From NCBI GenBank assembly GCA_030841035.1, contig JAVEDI010000051.1:1-64000 (forward strand): a stretch of 64,000 nt of DNA, written 5' to 3'. Of this stretch, positions 31,388 through 40,166 are shown one piece after another. The stretch comes from Actinomycetota bacterium (GTDB lineage Bacteria; Actinomycetota; Actinomycetes; JACCUZ01). The notes under the pieces were generated by a model. That model was not told where the DNA came from, ran no database searches, and saw only the letters and a program-made list of their open reading frames with translations. The number at the start of each line of letters is the position of its first letter. Position 1 is the stretch's first letter. The position numbers and the translations under genes were made by a program.

Positions 31388-31777
31388 TCACCCGATCGGC
31401 TGAGTCGGCCCGTCGGTGTGCTCCCGGGGCCGCAGCACCCGCAGATGCCCGCGCCGGCCGACCTCGACCAGGCCGTGCGGCGTGGCCGTGTCGGACTCGG
31501 GGACCGGTCGGGCGGCCTCCCGCACGGCGTTGGCCAGCGCCTCGAGATCGTCGCTGCTGGGGCCCAGCTGGCTCGGGTCGGGTGCCAGCCGCAGGACCTC
31601 CCACCCGCGGGGGGCGGTCAGCCGCTGCGAGTGGGCCGCGCACAGGTCGTAGCAGTGCGGCTCGGCGTACGTGGCCAGCGGGCCCAGGACGGCCGTCGAG
31701 TCGGCGTAGACATAGGTCAGGGTCGCGACGGCGCTGCTGCTGCAGGCGGTGCGCGAGCAGCGACGGACTGGGCTCAC
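31388..31777 (-). CDS. DUF3499 family protein
   Basis: A 129-residue protein beginning SPVRRCSRTACSSSAVATLTYVYADSTAVLGPLATYAEPHCYDLCAAHSQRLTAPRGWEVLRL, the compact core of DUF3499 with four Cys and a His that could hold a zinc ion. It is a conserved actinobacterial protein with unknown function (Rv3258c is the mycobacterial example, from memory). GTG 31777 is 6 nt after a TACGGT -10 (complement of 31784-31789), so probably leaderless. Divergent from the zincin-like gene. Confidence 0.9.
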   Translation of the reverse strand: MSPVRRCSRTACSSSAVATLTYVYADSTAVLGPLATYAEPHCYDLCAAHSQRLTAPRGWEVLRLAPDPSQLGPSSDDLEALANAVREAARPVPESDTATPHGLVEVGRRGHLRVLRPREHTDGPTQPIG

Positions 31778-31783
31778 GGGCCG

Positions 31784-31789
31784 ACCGTA
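31784..31789 (-). promoter_or_regulatory. -10 element TACGGT of the DUF3499 gene, leaderless
   Basis: The complement of 31784-31789 is TACGGT, 6 nt from the GTG start at 31777, the same spacing as at manB and at the zincin-like gene. Confidence 0.4.
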
Positions 31790-31850
31790 TCGACCGGGAC
31801 CGACACATCGCGGGACCTTCGCCGCGGCACGCCGGGCACACCCCATGGCC

Positions 31851-31856
31851 TAGCCT
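31851..31856 (+). promoter_or_regulatory. -10 element TAGCCT of the zincin-like gene, leaderless
   Basis: TAGCCT is followed by exactly 6 nt and the GTG start at 31863. The two divergent -10 elements in this 85-bp gap are 61 bp apart. Confidence 0.5.
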
Positions 31857-31862
31857 GCCGGG

Positions 31863-32258
31863 GTGCCCGACCGACGCCGCGACCGACGCGGCCGGGGGCT
31901 GCGCGGAGCCCTCGTGCCGGCCGACCTGCCGCTGGCCCGCTCGCGCTCCGAGCAGTTCGAGGACCTGGTGCAGGAGGTGGTGGCCCGCCTGCAGCGCCGG
32001 CTGCCCGAGCGGCTGGGGGCGGTCGAGGTCCTGGTGGCCGACGTCCCGCCTCCCGGCGGCGACCTGCGCCTCGCCGACACCTCCCCCGCGTCGGCCGGCC
32101 GGCCGGCGCGCGTGGTGATCTACCGTCGCCCGATCGAGACCCGGGTCAGCGGCGAGCGGATCCGCGCCGCGCTCCTCAACGACCTCCTGGTCGAGGAGCT
32201 TGCCGCGCTGCTGGGCGTCGACCCGGAGTCGCTGGACCCCGACTACGGCCGCGACTGA
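31863..32258 (+). CDS. Zincin-like (DUF1025/metallopeptidase family) protein lacking HExxH
   Basis: A 131-residue member of the small metallopeptidase-like family PF06262. The core strand RVVIYRRPIETR and the C-terminal GVDPESLDPDYG fit the family, but the helix that carries H-E-x-x-H in active members reads EELAALLG, so both zinc histidines are gone. It is therefore likely an inactive, perhaps binding, version. Arginine-rich N-terminus. GTG 31863, leaderless by the -10 position. The stop is one base from the convergent DUF5719 stop. The order DUF3499 then zincin is conserved in actinobacteria. Confidence 0.85.
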   Translation: MPDRRRDRRGRGLRGALVPADLPLARSRSEQFEDLVQEVVARLQRRLPERLGAVEVLVADVPPPGGDLRLADTSPASAGRPARVVIYRRPIETRVSGERIRAALLNDLLVEELAALLGVDPESLDPDYGRD

Positions 32259-32259
32259 C

Positions 32260-33810
32260 TCAGGGCCGGCGGGCGCCCTGGCCGTTGCGGGGCCGCAGCC
32301 CGGTCGACAGGTCGGCCAGCACCGGCGGCACCCGCACGCTGTAGCGCGGCGACGTCACCAACGAGGTCGTGACGAAGTCGCCCGACGGGTCGGCCTCGGT
32401 GATCTCACGGGCCGCGACCACCTGCGCCGAGCCGGGCAACCGCCGTACGACGACGGCGAAGGACGCCGCGTCGGACAGGTCGGAGCCGGCCACGGCCACC
32501 TGGCTGCCGGCCGGCACGACGACGCGCCGGGTGGGACCGGTCGCGGGCGCCAGCGGCGTCACCTCGACGGCTGCCGCCTCGCCGGGCGCGGCCAGGCGCA
32601 GCGCGCAGCGAACGGTCGGGCCGGCCGCGCGGCCGCACAGGTCGGGCACCACAGCGGGGGCACTGCGCTGCAGCACGGGCGCAGCCGCGGTGTACGCCAG
32701 CTCCGAGGGCTTCTCGCCGCCGAGGCCGATCTGCGAGAGCAGGCCGGCGGTGACGGGGGCGTCCGCGCTGAGCTGGATCGCGACCGGTCGTCCCCCGGCG
32801 TAGGACGCCAGGTCGAGGTCGGTGAGCCGGCCGGCCCGGGCCTCCACGACGTCCAGCCCCGCGGGGACGAAGCCCCCGTCGACCCCGAGGATGCGGACCC
32901 GCACGATGGCGTCCGAGTCGCCCGGCACCACGATCATGAGGTGCCGCTCGCCGGCGCCGGCGGCGACGCCGGGCAGCACGAGGTGGCGCGACGGCGGCGC
33001 CGCCGCGGGCAGCCAGTCGGCTCCCCGCGGGGTCAGACCCTCGACCTGCTGGTCGCGCACGGCCGCCGACACGCGGCCCTGGCGCACCGAGACGTGCACG
33101 CCCAGCGCCGGCACGTCCGGAGCCAGCGCGTCGAGCTTGAGCACCTCCTGGGCGCCGGCCGCGACGGTGACCCCGCGCCCGCTGGTCGCGTCGACGACAC
33201 CGTCGGGGCCGTACAGGGTGAGGTCCACGACGGCGGGTACCGGCTCGGGGTTGGTGAGGTAGACCCGGCCACGCTGCCCGATCACCGCGCCGCTGCCGAC
33301 GAACCAGAAGTCGGTGCCGGGCGGCAGGCAAGCCGTGCTCGACAGGCCGCGCAGCTCGTCGCCGGTGCTGCGCGTGGTCATCGAGGCGACCAGCCCGGGG
33401 GCCAGCGCCCCCGAGGCGCTGGCGAGCAGCGGTACGCCGGTCGCGGTGGCGCTGACGTGGGTCGAGGACGGGTGGTCGAGCGTCGCCGCGACCGGCCCGC
33501 GACCACCGAGGCCGCGCAGCCTCGCCTCGCCCGCCGGGCTGTCCCCGGCGCTGGCGCGGCCGTCGGCCTGCCCGGCGACCGCCAGGTCGACCTCGGTGCT
33601 GCTCCGGGCGTCCACCACCGGGTCGGGGCAGGCCGCGCTGGCGCTGGCGACCGGGACGACCGGGCGCAGCTGCGCGGCCGCGCGGGGCGTCGTGGCCGGA
33701 GGGGCCTGGGTCGCCCACCCGAGGCCGGCCAGCAGCAGCGCCACCACGGCCAGCAGCGACAGGCCGGGCCGGGAGACAGCCCGGCGAGGCATTCGCGGAC
33801 GTGCGGTCAC
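32260..33810 (-). CDS. DUF5719 family exported protein
   Basis: A 516-residue protein with a signal peptide or signal anchor at about 12-32 (GLSLLAVVALLLAGLGWATQA) and a beta-rich extracytoplasmic body with repeated segments such as GVVDATSGRGVTVAAGAQEVLKLDALAPDVPALGVHV. This matches DUF5719, found beside a large GT2 membrane protein and WhiB in actinobacteria. GTG 33810 overlaps the GT2 stop as GTGA, so the two are translationally coupled and probably work together at the cell surface. Role unknown. Confidence 0.88.
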   Translation of the reverse strand: MTARPRMPRRAVSRPGLSLLAVVALLLAGLGWATQAPPATTPRAAAQLRPVVPVASASAACPDPVVDARSSTEVDLAVAGQADGRASAGDSPAGEARLRGLGGRGPVAATLDHPSSTHVSATATGVPLLASASGALAPGLVASMTTRSTGDELRGLSSTACLPPGTDFWFVGSGAVIGQRGRVYLTNPEPVPAVVDLTLYGPDGVVDATSGRGVTVAAGAQEVLKLDALAPDVPALGVHVSVRQGRVSAAVRDQQVEGLTPRGADWLPAAAPPSRHLVLPGVAAGAGERHLMIVVPGDSDAIVRVRILGVDGGFVPAGLDVVEARAGRLTDLDLASYAGGRPVAIQLSADAPVTAGLLSQIGLGGEKPSELAYTAAAPVLQRSAPAVVPDLCGRAAGPTVRCALRLAAPGEAAAVEVTPLAPATGPTRRVVVPAGSQVAVAGSDLSDAASFAVVVRRLPGSAQVVAAREITEADPSGDFVTTSLVTSPRYSVRVPPVLADLSTGLRPRNGQGARRP

Positions 33811-36800
33811 GTGCGCCGCCTCACACCGGCGGCCACCGGGCTCGGCACGCGGGCGACCGGCGGCGGGCCCCCGACCCCGTCGGCGCCTTCGCGATCCGCC
33901 GCGAGGTCGTGCTCGTGGTGCGGACGGGCGGAGGGCAGCAGCAGCACCAGCACGAGGGCGAGCACCGCGGCCTGCGCCCACAGCAGCGCCGGACGCCAGC
34001 CCGGGTCGAAGCGCAGGTCCAGCCGGCCCCCGTCAGCGGGCAGCAGGAAGGCCTGCGCCCAGCCGTCGTACGTCGTCGCGGTCAGCGGCCGCCCGTCGAG
34101 CGACGCCCGCCAGCCGGGGGCGCGCCGGTCGGCCATGACCAGCAGCCGCCCCGCGGCACCGGCCGGCACCGCCGCCCGCGACGCCACGGGGCCCGAGCCC
34201 AGCACGTCGGCCCGCCGCGCGGCCACGTCGCCTCGATCGGCCACGATCCGCAGCCGGCCGCTCGGGAACTGGACGCGCCACAGCAGCGAACCCTCGGGGC
34301 CGCTGACCCGCACCAGGCCGGGCACCGCGTCGATGTCCCGGGCCAGCTGCGCCTCGAACGGCTTGCTCAGCAACAGGAACCGCACGCCGTAGGGCAGCAT
34401 CGCGCCGGCCGCGTCCCCGCCCCGCCCGGACGCCAGGTCGGCAACGGCCGCGTCGAGGCCGGCCCGCTCCCGCGAGGTCCGCGCGTCCGGAGCGGTCTCG
34501 GCGTCGCCGAGCCGCGGCCCCTCGCCACGCAGCAGCGCGTAGGACAGCCGGCCGCCGTGGTGCTGGCGCAGCGCCAGCGTGCGCGGCTGCGCCGGTTGCT
34601 CCCCCTCCGCCGCGACGAAGGCGGGCAGCAGCACGGGATCGCGCCGCTCCAACGGCTGGTCGGCACCGGTCACGACCCACCACCCGGCGGCCAGCAGCGG
34701 CGCGGCTGCCGCCGACGCGACCACCAGGACGGCGCTCGGCTGGCGCCAGCCGAAGCTGCTGGCCGCCAGCCGCCCACGGGCCCCCAGCGCCCCGGCAGCG
34801 GCGGCGAGCACGAGCCCCGCTCCGGCCACCTGCAGCGCCGGGCCGGACCAGGCCGGCACGTCGGTGCCCAGCGCCGGGGACCCGATGCGTAGCCGGGTCT
34901 GCACCAGCGCACCGGCAAGGGCCAGCAGGGCGACCCCCCAACCGAGCAGGACGGTGCGCCGCCGGTCGGGACTCAGCAGCGCCGCCAGGGCGGCGAGCAG
35001 CACGCCGAGGGTGATCACCAGCGGGTACATGCCCGGACCGCCGGGGTGCAGCAGGAAGGGCGCGATCGACGGCAACCGCTCGTCGGTCAGGCCGGGCCCC
35101 GGAAGGCCCGCCTCCGAGATCAGCAGCGCCGGGCGGCGCACCAGGCTGGGCAGCCACGGCAGCAGCAGCAGGGGCGGTGCCAGGGCCAGCACGGCCAGGC
35201 GCGGCAGGTCGGCGCGGGTGGGCAGCACCCGGCCGCGCCAGGTCAGCGCCGCGACCACCGCGAGCGGCACCAGCGCCAGCAGGTAGACGACCGGCGCGAA
35301 CGCGCTCAGCACCGCGAGCAGGGTCCCCGCCCCCCAGGCGGCGCGGGTGCTGCCCGGGCGCTGCCCGACGGTCACGGCACGCACCGCCGCCAGCGCACTC
35401 CAGGGCAGCACCGCGGCGACGACCGCCGTGGAGAGCCGGCCGCTCGAGGTGGCGGCGACGACGGGCGGCAGCAGGGCGTACGTCGCGGCCGCCCAGACCC
35501 GGATCGGCACGGAGGGCACCACGCGGCGCAGCGCGACGTACGCGCCGGTCCCGGCGAGCGGGACGGCACCGATCAGCAGCAGGTCCACGGCGAGGGACAG
35601 GTGGCCCAGCAGCAGCCAGCCGAGCGCTGCCACGACGGCGACGTACGGCGGGGCGTCCGCCGCGCTGCCCACGCCGACGGGGTGCCAGGTCTGGGTGTAG
35701 GTCCGCCACAGCTGCCCCGCCGCGTCGGGGACGGGCAGCAGGGCGCCCCCCATCAGCCGGCCGCTGCCCAGCAGCGCGCGGCCCGCGACCAGCGCGCCCA
35801 GCACGAGCACGGCGACCAGCACCGGCCCCGGCCGGGTGAGGGCGCGGCCGAGCAGGTTGGCGCCCCTCGGCAGCTCCTCGGCCGCCTCCGAGGTGGGGCC
35901 CGGCTCGACCGCCCGGTGGGCACCGCCGGCGGCAGCGGCCGGTCCCGGCCCCACGATCAGGTTCACGGTCTCCATCACGTGCCGCCACGCGGAGCCGCGC
36001 GGCGCCAGCAGCCGGTGGGCGCCCCGCGCCGCGGTGGTGCGGGTCAGCGCGCGCGCCCGCCGGGCCGCCACCAACCGGGCCGGCCGCCCGATGACCGACA
36101 GCAGGGCGAGCACCTCGTCCAGGGCGTAGCCCGGCAGCTTGCCCAGCAGCAGGCCCAGCGCCCGCAGCAGCGTCCCCACCGCGAGGCGCAGGACCGCGAA
36201 CGGCAGCTCGACCAGCGGCAGGTTGGCCAGCAGCACGAAGATCGCGTGCTGACGGTCGAGGCGGTGCAGCCGCTGGGCCCGGCCGCCCTCCCGGACCTCG
36301 ATGGGCCGCCGGTTGTGCGCCGCGGCCTCGGCATGGTGCACGACGGCGTCGGTCGCGCAGACCACGCGGTGCCCGGCGAGGTTCGCCCGCCAGCCGAGGT
36401 CGACGTCGTCGCGCAGCAGCGGCAGGGCCGGGTCGAGACCGCCGAGCGCGTCCCACACGTCGCGGCGCACCAGCATCCCTGCGGTGCCGACCGCGAGGAC
36501 CTGCCGGGCTCCGTCGTGCTGGCCCTGGTCCTGCTCGCGCCGCTCCAGCAGGGTCTCCCGGCGGCCGCTGCGGGCAAGGGTGACGCCCACCTCGAGCAGC
36601 AGCCGCCGGTCGTACCAGCCGCGGACCTTCGGCCCGACGATGCCGATCGACGCGCTGTGCGCCACCTCGGCCAGCAACATCTCCAGCGCCCGGGGATCGG
36701 CCTCGACGTCGTCGTGCAGCAGCCATACCCAGTCCTGGCAGGCGGCCGGTCCCTCGAGGTGCTCGGGCTCGGCCCAGAACGCGTCCTCCTCGCGGAAGGG

Positions 36801-37268
36801 GTCCTCGTCCCAAGCCGGGTCGGCCAGGGACTGCGCCCACTCGCCGTCGTCGGTCTCGCGGTCGTCGGTCTCGCCGTCGTCGATCTCGCGGTCGTCGGTC
36901 TCGTCGTACGCCGGCTGCGGCGCCGGCACCGCGGCACCCTGCGGTGCGGGCGGGCGCGCGCGGACGGGCGGCCCGGCCTCGGGGTCGGGCTCGGGAGCGG
37001 CGGCCAGCCCCTTGCGCACCGCGTCGCCGAAGCCGGTGCCGGCCGCCACGTGCAGCACGTGCCCCTCACCCAGCGCCGCGGCCAGCAGCCCGGGCGAGCC
37101 GTCGCTGCTGGCGGTGTCCACCCCGACCACGACGTCGGGAGGGCGGGTCTGCGCCGCGAGCGCCGCGAGGGTCCGCGGCAGCCAGGCCTCCCCGTCGTGG
37201 GCGACGAGGACAGCCGTCACCACCGGATCGCGCCGCGAGGGCGCGGGCAGGGTCGCGTCGGGAGGCAT
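33807..37268 (-). CDS. Giant family 2 glycosyltransferase with multi-pass membrane domain
   Basis: A 1153-residue protein. The GT2 domain (about 15-330) starts VTAVLVAHDGEAWLPRTLAAL, has VVGVDTASSDGS (nucleotide-binding Asp), LLHDDVEADP (D-D metal motif), GTAGMLVRRDVWDALGGLDPALPLLRDDVDLGWR and two later His. It is followed by about 14 hydrophobic helices and an outer domain with a final helix near the C-terminus. An acidic insert of 20 residues from a 4 x 15 bp repeat lies in the GT2 domain at about 123-142. ATG 37268, no clear binding site. It lies 74 bp downstream of whiB; with DUF5719 it likely builds an arabinan/mannan-type or other wall glycan. Substrate unknown. Confidence 0.9.
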   Translation of the reverse strand: MPPDATLPAPSRRDPVVTAVLVAHDGEAWLPRTLAALAAQTRPPDVVVGVDTASSDGSPGLLAAALGEGHVLHVAAGTGFGDAVRKGLAAAPEPDPEAGPPVRARPPAPQGAAVPAPQPAYDETDDREIDDGETDDRETDDGEWAQSLADPAWDEDPFREEDAFWAEPEHLEGPAACQDWVWLLHDDVEADPRALEMLLAEVAHSASIGIVGPKVRGWYDRRLLLEVGVTLARSGRRETLLERREQDQGQHDGARQVLAVGTAGMLVRRDVWDALGGLDPALPLLRDDVDLGWRANLAGHRVVCATDAVVHHAEAAAHNRRPIEVREGGRAQRLHRLDRQHAIFVLLANLPLVELPFAVLRLAVGTLLRALGLLLGKLPGYALDEVLALLSVIGRPARLVAARRARALTRTTAARGAHRLLAPRGSAWRHVMETVNLIVGPGPAAAAGGAHRAVEPGPTSEAAEELPRGANLLGRALTRPGPVLVAVLVLGALVAGRALLGSGRLMGGALLPVPDAAGQLWRTYTQTWHPVGVGSAADAPPYVAVVAALGWLLLGHLSLAVDLLLIGAVPLAGTGAYVALRRVVPSVPIRVWAAATYALLPPVVAATSSGRLSTAVVAAVLPWSALAAVRAVTVGQRPGSTRAAWGAGTLLAVLSAFAPVVYLLALVPLAVVAALTWRGRVLPTRADLPRLAVLALAPPLLLLPWLPSLVRRPALLISEAGLPGPGLTDERLPSIAPFLLHPGGPGMYPLVITLGVLLAALAALLSPDRRRTVLLGWGVALLALAGALVQTRLRIGSPALGTDVPAWSGPALQVAGAGLVLAAAAGALGARGRLAASSFGWRQPSAVLVVASAAAAPLLAAGWWVVTGADQPLERRDPVLLPAFVAAEGEQPAQPRTLALRQHHGGRLSYALLRGEGPRLGDAETAPDARTSRERAGLDAAVADLASGRGGDAAGAMLPYGVRFLLLSKPFEAQLARDIDAVPGLVRVSGPEGSLLWRVQFPSGRLRIVADRGDVAARRADVLGSGPVASRAAVPAGAAGRLLVMADRRAPGWRASLDGRPLTATTYDGWAQAFLLPADGGRLDLRFDPGWRPALLWAQAAVLALVLVLLLPSARPHHEHDLAADREGADGVGGPPPVARVPSPVAAGVRRRT
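36841..36900. repeat. 4 x 15 bp tandem repeat inside the GT2 gene
   Basis: Four 15-bp units (two 30-bp pairs, nearly identical) encode (T/I)DD(R/G)E repeated four times. It is in frame, so copy changes would lengthen or shorten an acidic loop between the first and second halves of the GT2 domain. Confidence 0.93.
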
Positions 37269-37342
37269 CAGTGGCAGGCGTGGGGGCCACGCCGGGGACG
37301 GTCCCCGGGCAGGGCGCGGTCCACCCTACGCGAACGCCGAGC

Positions 37343-37600
37343 TCAGACCGCGCTCTTCTTCAGCCGCCGCCGTTCACGCTCGGACAGCCCGCCCCAGATG
37401 CCGAACCGCTCGTCGTTGGCCAGTGCGTAGTCGAGGCACTCGCCGCGCACGTCGCAGGACAGGCAGACCTTCTTGGCCTCCCGGGTGGAGCCCCCCTTCT
37501 CCGGGAAGAACGACTCGGGGTCGGTCTGCGCGCACAGCGCGCGGTCCTGCCACCCGTTCTCCTCGTCGGTTCCTTCGATGAGCGGATATACCTCGCCCAT
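37343..37600 (-). CDS. whiB: WhiB family iron-sulfur transcriptional regulator
   Basis: An 85-residue WhiB-like protein. Four conserved cysteines (ALCAQTDPESFFP, then KVCLSCDVRGEC) hold a [4Fe-4S] cluster, followed by the turn FGIWGGLSERERR and a basic C-terminal tail (RRRLKKSAV) for DNA contact. WhiB proteins bind sigma-A region 4 and respond to redox or NO. The neighbours fbiA/fbiB and the GT2-DUF5719 pair indicate the WhiB/WhiB2 (WhmD) branch, which controls septation and sporulation. ATG 37600 with AGAGGGG upstream; the ATG at 37666 lies in the leader. Confidence 0.95.
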   Translation of the reverse strand: MGEVYPLIEGTDEENGWQDRALCAQTDPESFFPEKGGSTREAKKVCLSCDVRGECLDYALANDERFGIWGGLSERERRRLKKSAV

Positions 37601-37707
37601 GACAGCCCCTCTCGACCCGATGCTCGCCGGTCCTTGCCGTCGCCCCGCGGAGGGCGACGTCGTCACCGCTCTGCAGCGGCAGCGGCCCGGCGAATCACAT
37701 AGTTGGA

Positions 37708-37737
37708 ATTACACGCGCGTCGCTACCCCGGCGTCAA
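37708..37737 (-). promoter_or_regulatory. Probable sigma-70-type promoter of whiB
   Basis: On the minus strand TTGACG (complement of 37732-37737) and TGTAAT (37708-37713) are separated by 18 bp, the best -35/-10 pair in the window. It sits in an AT-rich island within the 252-bp whiB/fbiA gap and predicts a leader of about 100 nt. Confidence 0.6.
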
Positions 37738-37852
37738 GCCGGGCGGTGATATCCAGCCGTTCGGAGGAGGGTGTCGGGCCCCCCGGGGGCCGCCTGCCGT
37801 GCCACCGCAGGGGTGCCGAGCCGGCCGCCGGGAGCGATGACAGACTCGCGGC

Positions 37853-38848
37853 ATGCCGCGCGAGCACCTCCGCATCGTCGTACCGGCCGGTGGCATCGGG
37901 GCCGCGCGCTTCCTGCGTGGCCTGCTGATCGCGGCACCGCAGGCCGAGGTGACCGTCATCGGCAACACCGGCGACGACATCACGCTGTTCGGCCTGCGGG
38001 TCTGCCCCGACCTGGACACCGTCATGTACACCCTGGGCGGCGGCATCCACGAGGAGCAGGGCTGGGGCCGCCGGGACGAGACGTTCGTGCTGCGCGACGA
38101 GCTGGCGGCCTACGGCGCGGGCCCGGCGTGGTTCGGCCTCGGCGACCGCGACCTGGCCACCCACGTGGTGCGCACGCAGCTGCTCGGGGCCGGCTACCCG
38201 CTCAGCGCGGTGACCGCCGCGCTGTGCCGGCGATGGGAACCGGGGGTCACGCTGCTGCCGATGAGCGACGAGCGCGTCGAGACCCACGTGGTCATCGAGG
38301 ACCCCTCCGCCGCAGCGGGCTCGGGACGGCGTCGCGCCGTGCACTTCCAGGAGTACTGGGTGCGGCTGCACGCCGAGCCCGTCGCGCACTCGATCGTGTC
38401 GGTCGGCGCCGAGGACGCGCGTCCGGGCCCGGGTGTCCTGGAGGCGATCGCGGCCGCGGACCTCGTGGTGCTGCCGCCCAGCAACCCCGTCGTGAGCATC
38501 GGCACGATCCTGTCGGTGCCCGGGATCCGGGCGGCGCTCGAGTCCACGCCGGCACCGGTGGTGGGCGTCTCGCCGATCGTGGCCGGCTCCCCCGTCCGGG
38601 GCATGGCCGACAAGGTCCTCGCGGCGGTCGGGGTCGAGACGTCCGCCGCCGCCGTCGCGCTGCACTACGGCCCCGCGTTGCTGGACGGCTGGCTCGTCGA
38701 CGAGTCGGACGCCGCGGCGGTGCCCGTGGTCGAGCAGGCGGGCATCGCCTGCCGGGCGGTGCCCCTGCTGATGCGCGACACCGCCGCCACGGCCACGATG
38801 GCGCGCGCCGCGCTGGAGCTGGCCGGACGCACGGGCGCGACGGCATGA
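37853..38848 (+). CDS. fbiA: 2-phospho-L-lactate transferase (FbiA/CofD), F420 biosynthesis
   Basis: A 331-residue enzyme that transfers the 2-phospholactate or phosphoenolpyruvate-derived moiety from the activated guanosine diphosphate donor to Fo, giving (dehydro-)F420-0. Features: N-terminal [45 protein letters not shown], a central [12 protein letters not shown] and [19 protein letters not shown] 37853; the hexamer CAGACT is 6 nt upstream, so it may be leaderless. The stop overlaps fbiB as ATGA. Divergent from whiB. F420 supports nitroreductases and other oxidoreductases. Confidence 0.95.
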   Translation: MPREHLRIVVPAGGIGAARFLRGLLIAAPQAEVTVIGNTGDDITLFGLRVCPDLDTVMYTLGGGIHEEQGWGRRDETFVLRDELAAYGAGPAWFGLGDRDLATHVVRTQLLGAGYPLSAVTAALCRRWEPGVTLLPMSDERVETHVVIEDPSAAAGSGRRRAVHFQEYWVRLHAEPVAHSIVSVGAEDARPGPGVLEAIAAADLVVLPPSNPVVSIGTILSVPGIRAALESTPAPVVGVSPIVAGSPVRGMADKVLAAVGVETSAAAVALHYGPALLDGWLVDESDAAAVPVVEQAGIACRAVPLLMRDTAATATMARAALELAGRTGATA

Positions 38849-40146
38849 CCGACGCCGTCGCACTCGAGGTCTGGGCCCTGGACGGCCTGCCCGAGATCGT
38901 CGCCGGCGCCGACCTCGCCGCGCTGGTGCGCGGCGCCTGCCTGTCCTCGGGCCGGCCGCTGCACGACGGCGACGTCCTGGTCGTGACCTCCAAGGCGGTG
39001 TCCAAGGCCGAGGGCCGCGTGGTGCGGATGGACCGGGAAGAGGCGATCACCGCCGAGACCGTGCGGGTCGTGGCGCAGCGGGGGGACACCCGGATCGTCG
39101 AGACCCGCCACGGGCTGGTGCTCGCGGCGGCCGGCGTGGACGCGAGCAACACGCGCCCGGGCAGTGTGGTCCTGCTGCCGCTGGATCCCGACGAGTCGGC
39201 CCGGGCGCTGCGCTCGGCGCTGCTGGTGCAGCAGGGCGTGGACGTCGCGGTGGTGGTCACTGACACGGTCGGCCGGCCGTGGCGCACCGGGCTCGTCGAC
39301 CAGGCCATCGGGCTGGCCGGGCTCGACCCGCTGGAGGACCTGCGCGGGCGTGCGGACCGGTTCGGCAACCGGCTCGACGCGACGGTGACGGCCGTCGCCG
39401 ACGAGGTGGCCGCGGCGGCCGAGCTGGTCAAGGGCAAGCTCGCCGGCCGCCCGGTGGCGGTCGTTCGCGGGCTCGGGCACCGGGTGACCGCCGAGCACGG
39501 GCCCGGTGCGGCGGCCCTGGTCCGTCCGGCAGGCGAGGACATGTTCCGGTGGGGCGCCCGCGAGGTGGTGGCTGCCCGCCGCACGGTGCGGGAGTTCACC
39601 GACGAGGCGGTGGACCCGGGCGCCGTACGGCGTGCGGTGGCCGCCGCCGTCACCGCGCCCGCGCCCCACCACACGACGCCGTGGCGGTTCGTGGTGGTCA
39701 CGTCGCCGCAGGTGCGGACCCGGCTGCTGGACGCGATGCTCGCCGCGTGGGTGGCCGACCTGCGCCGGGACGGGTTCAGCGAGCCGCAGGTCCGGCGGCG
39801 TACCGCGCGCGGCGAGGTGTTGCGCCGGGCGCCGCTGCTCGTCGTGCCCTGCCTGTCCGCCGAGGGCCGCCACGACTACCCCGACGAGCAGCGGGCGAGC
39901 GCCGAACGCGAGATGTTCCTCGTCGCGATGGGCGCGGGGGTCGAGAACCTGCTCGTCGCCCTCGCGGCCGAGGACCTCGGCTCCGCGTGGGTGAGCAGCA
40001 CGATGTTCTGCCGCGAGGTCGTGCGCGACGTGCTGGCGCTGCCCGGCGACTGGGAGCCGATGGGCGCCGTCGCCGTGGGGCATGCGGCGACGCCACCGGC
40101 GCCGCGCCCGCCGCGGGACCCCGGCGACTTCCTGCTGGAGCGCTGA
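38845..40146 (+). CDS. fbiB: Bifunctional F420-0:L-glutamate ligase / dehydro-F420 reductase FbiB
   Basis: A 433-residue two-domain protein. The N-terminal CofE-like domain (about 1-245: [42 protein letters not shown]) adds glutamates to F420-0 with GTP. The C-terminal nitroreductase-like domain (about 245-433: [54 protein letters not shown]) binds FMN and reduces the dehydro form. ATG 38845 overlaps the fbiA stop (ATGA). The frame is open far upstream but only as shadow of fbiA. It ends 20 bp from the convergent AlkA-like gene. Confidence 0.95.
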   Translation: MTDAVALEVWALDGLPEIVAGADLAALVRGACLSSGRPLHDGDVLVVTSKAVSKAEGRVVRMDREEAITAETVRVVAQRGDTRIVETRHGLVLAAAGVDASNTRPGSVVLLPLDPDESARALRSALLVQQGVDVAVVVTDTVGRPWRTGLVDQAIGLAGLDPLEDLRGRADRFGNRLDATVTAVADEVAAAAELVKGKLAGRPVAVVRGLGHRVTAEHGPGAAALVRPAGEDMFRWGAREVVAARRTVREFTDEAVDPGAVRRAVAAAVTAPAPHHTTPWRFVVVTSPQVRTRLLDAMLAAWVADLRRDGFSEPQVRRRTARGEVLRRAPLLVVPCLSAEGRHDYPDEQRASAEREMFLVAMGAGVENLLVALAAEDLGSAWVSSTMFCREVVRDVLALPGDWEPMGAVAVGHAATPPAPRPPRDPGDFLLER

Positions 40147-40166
40147 GCGTCACTCGCGCGGGCGGG

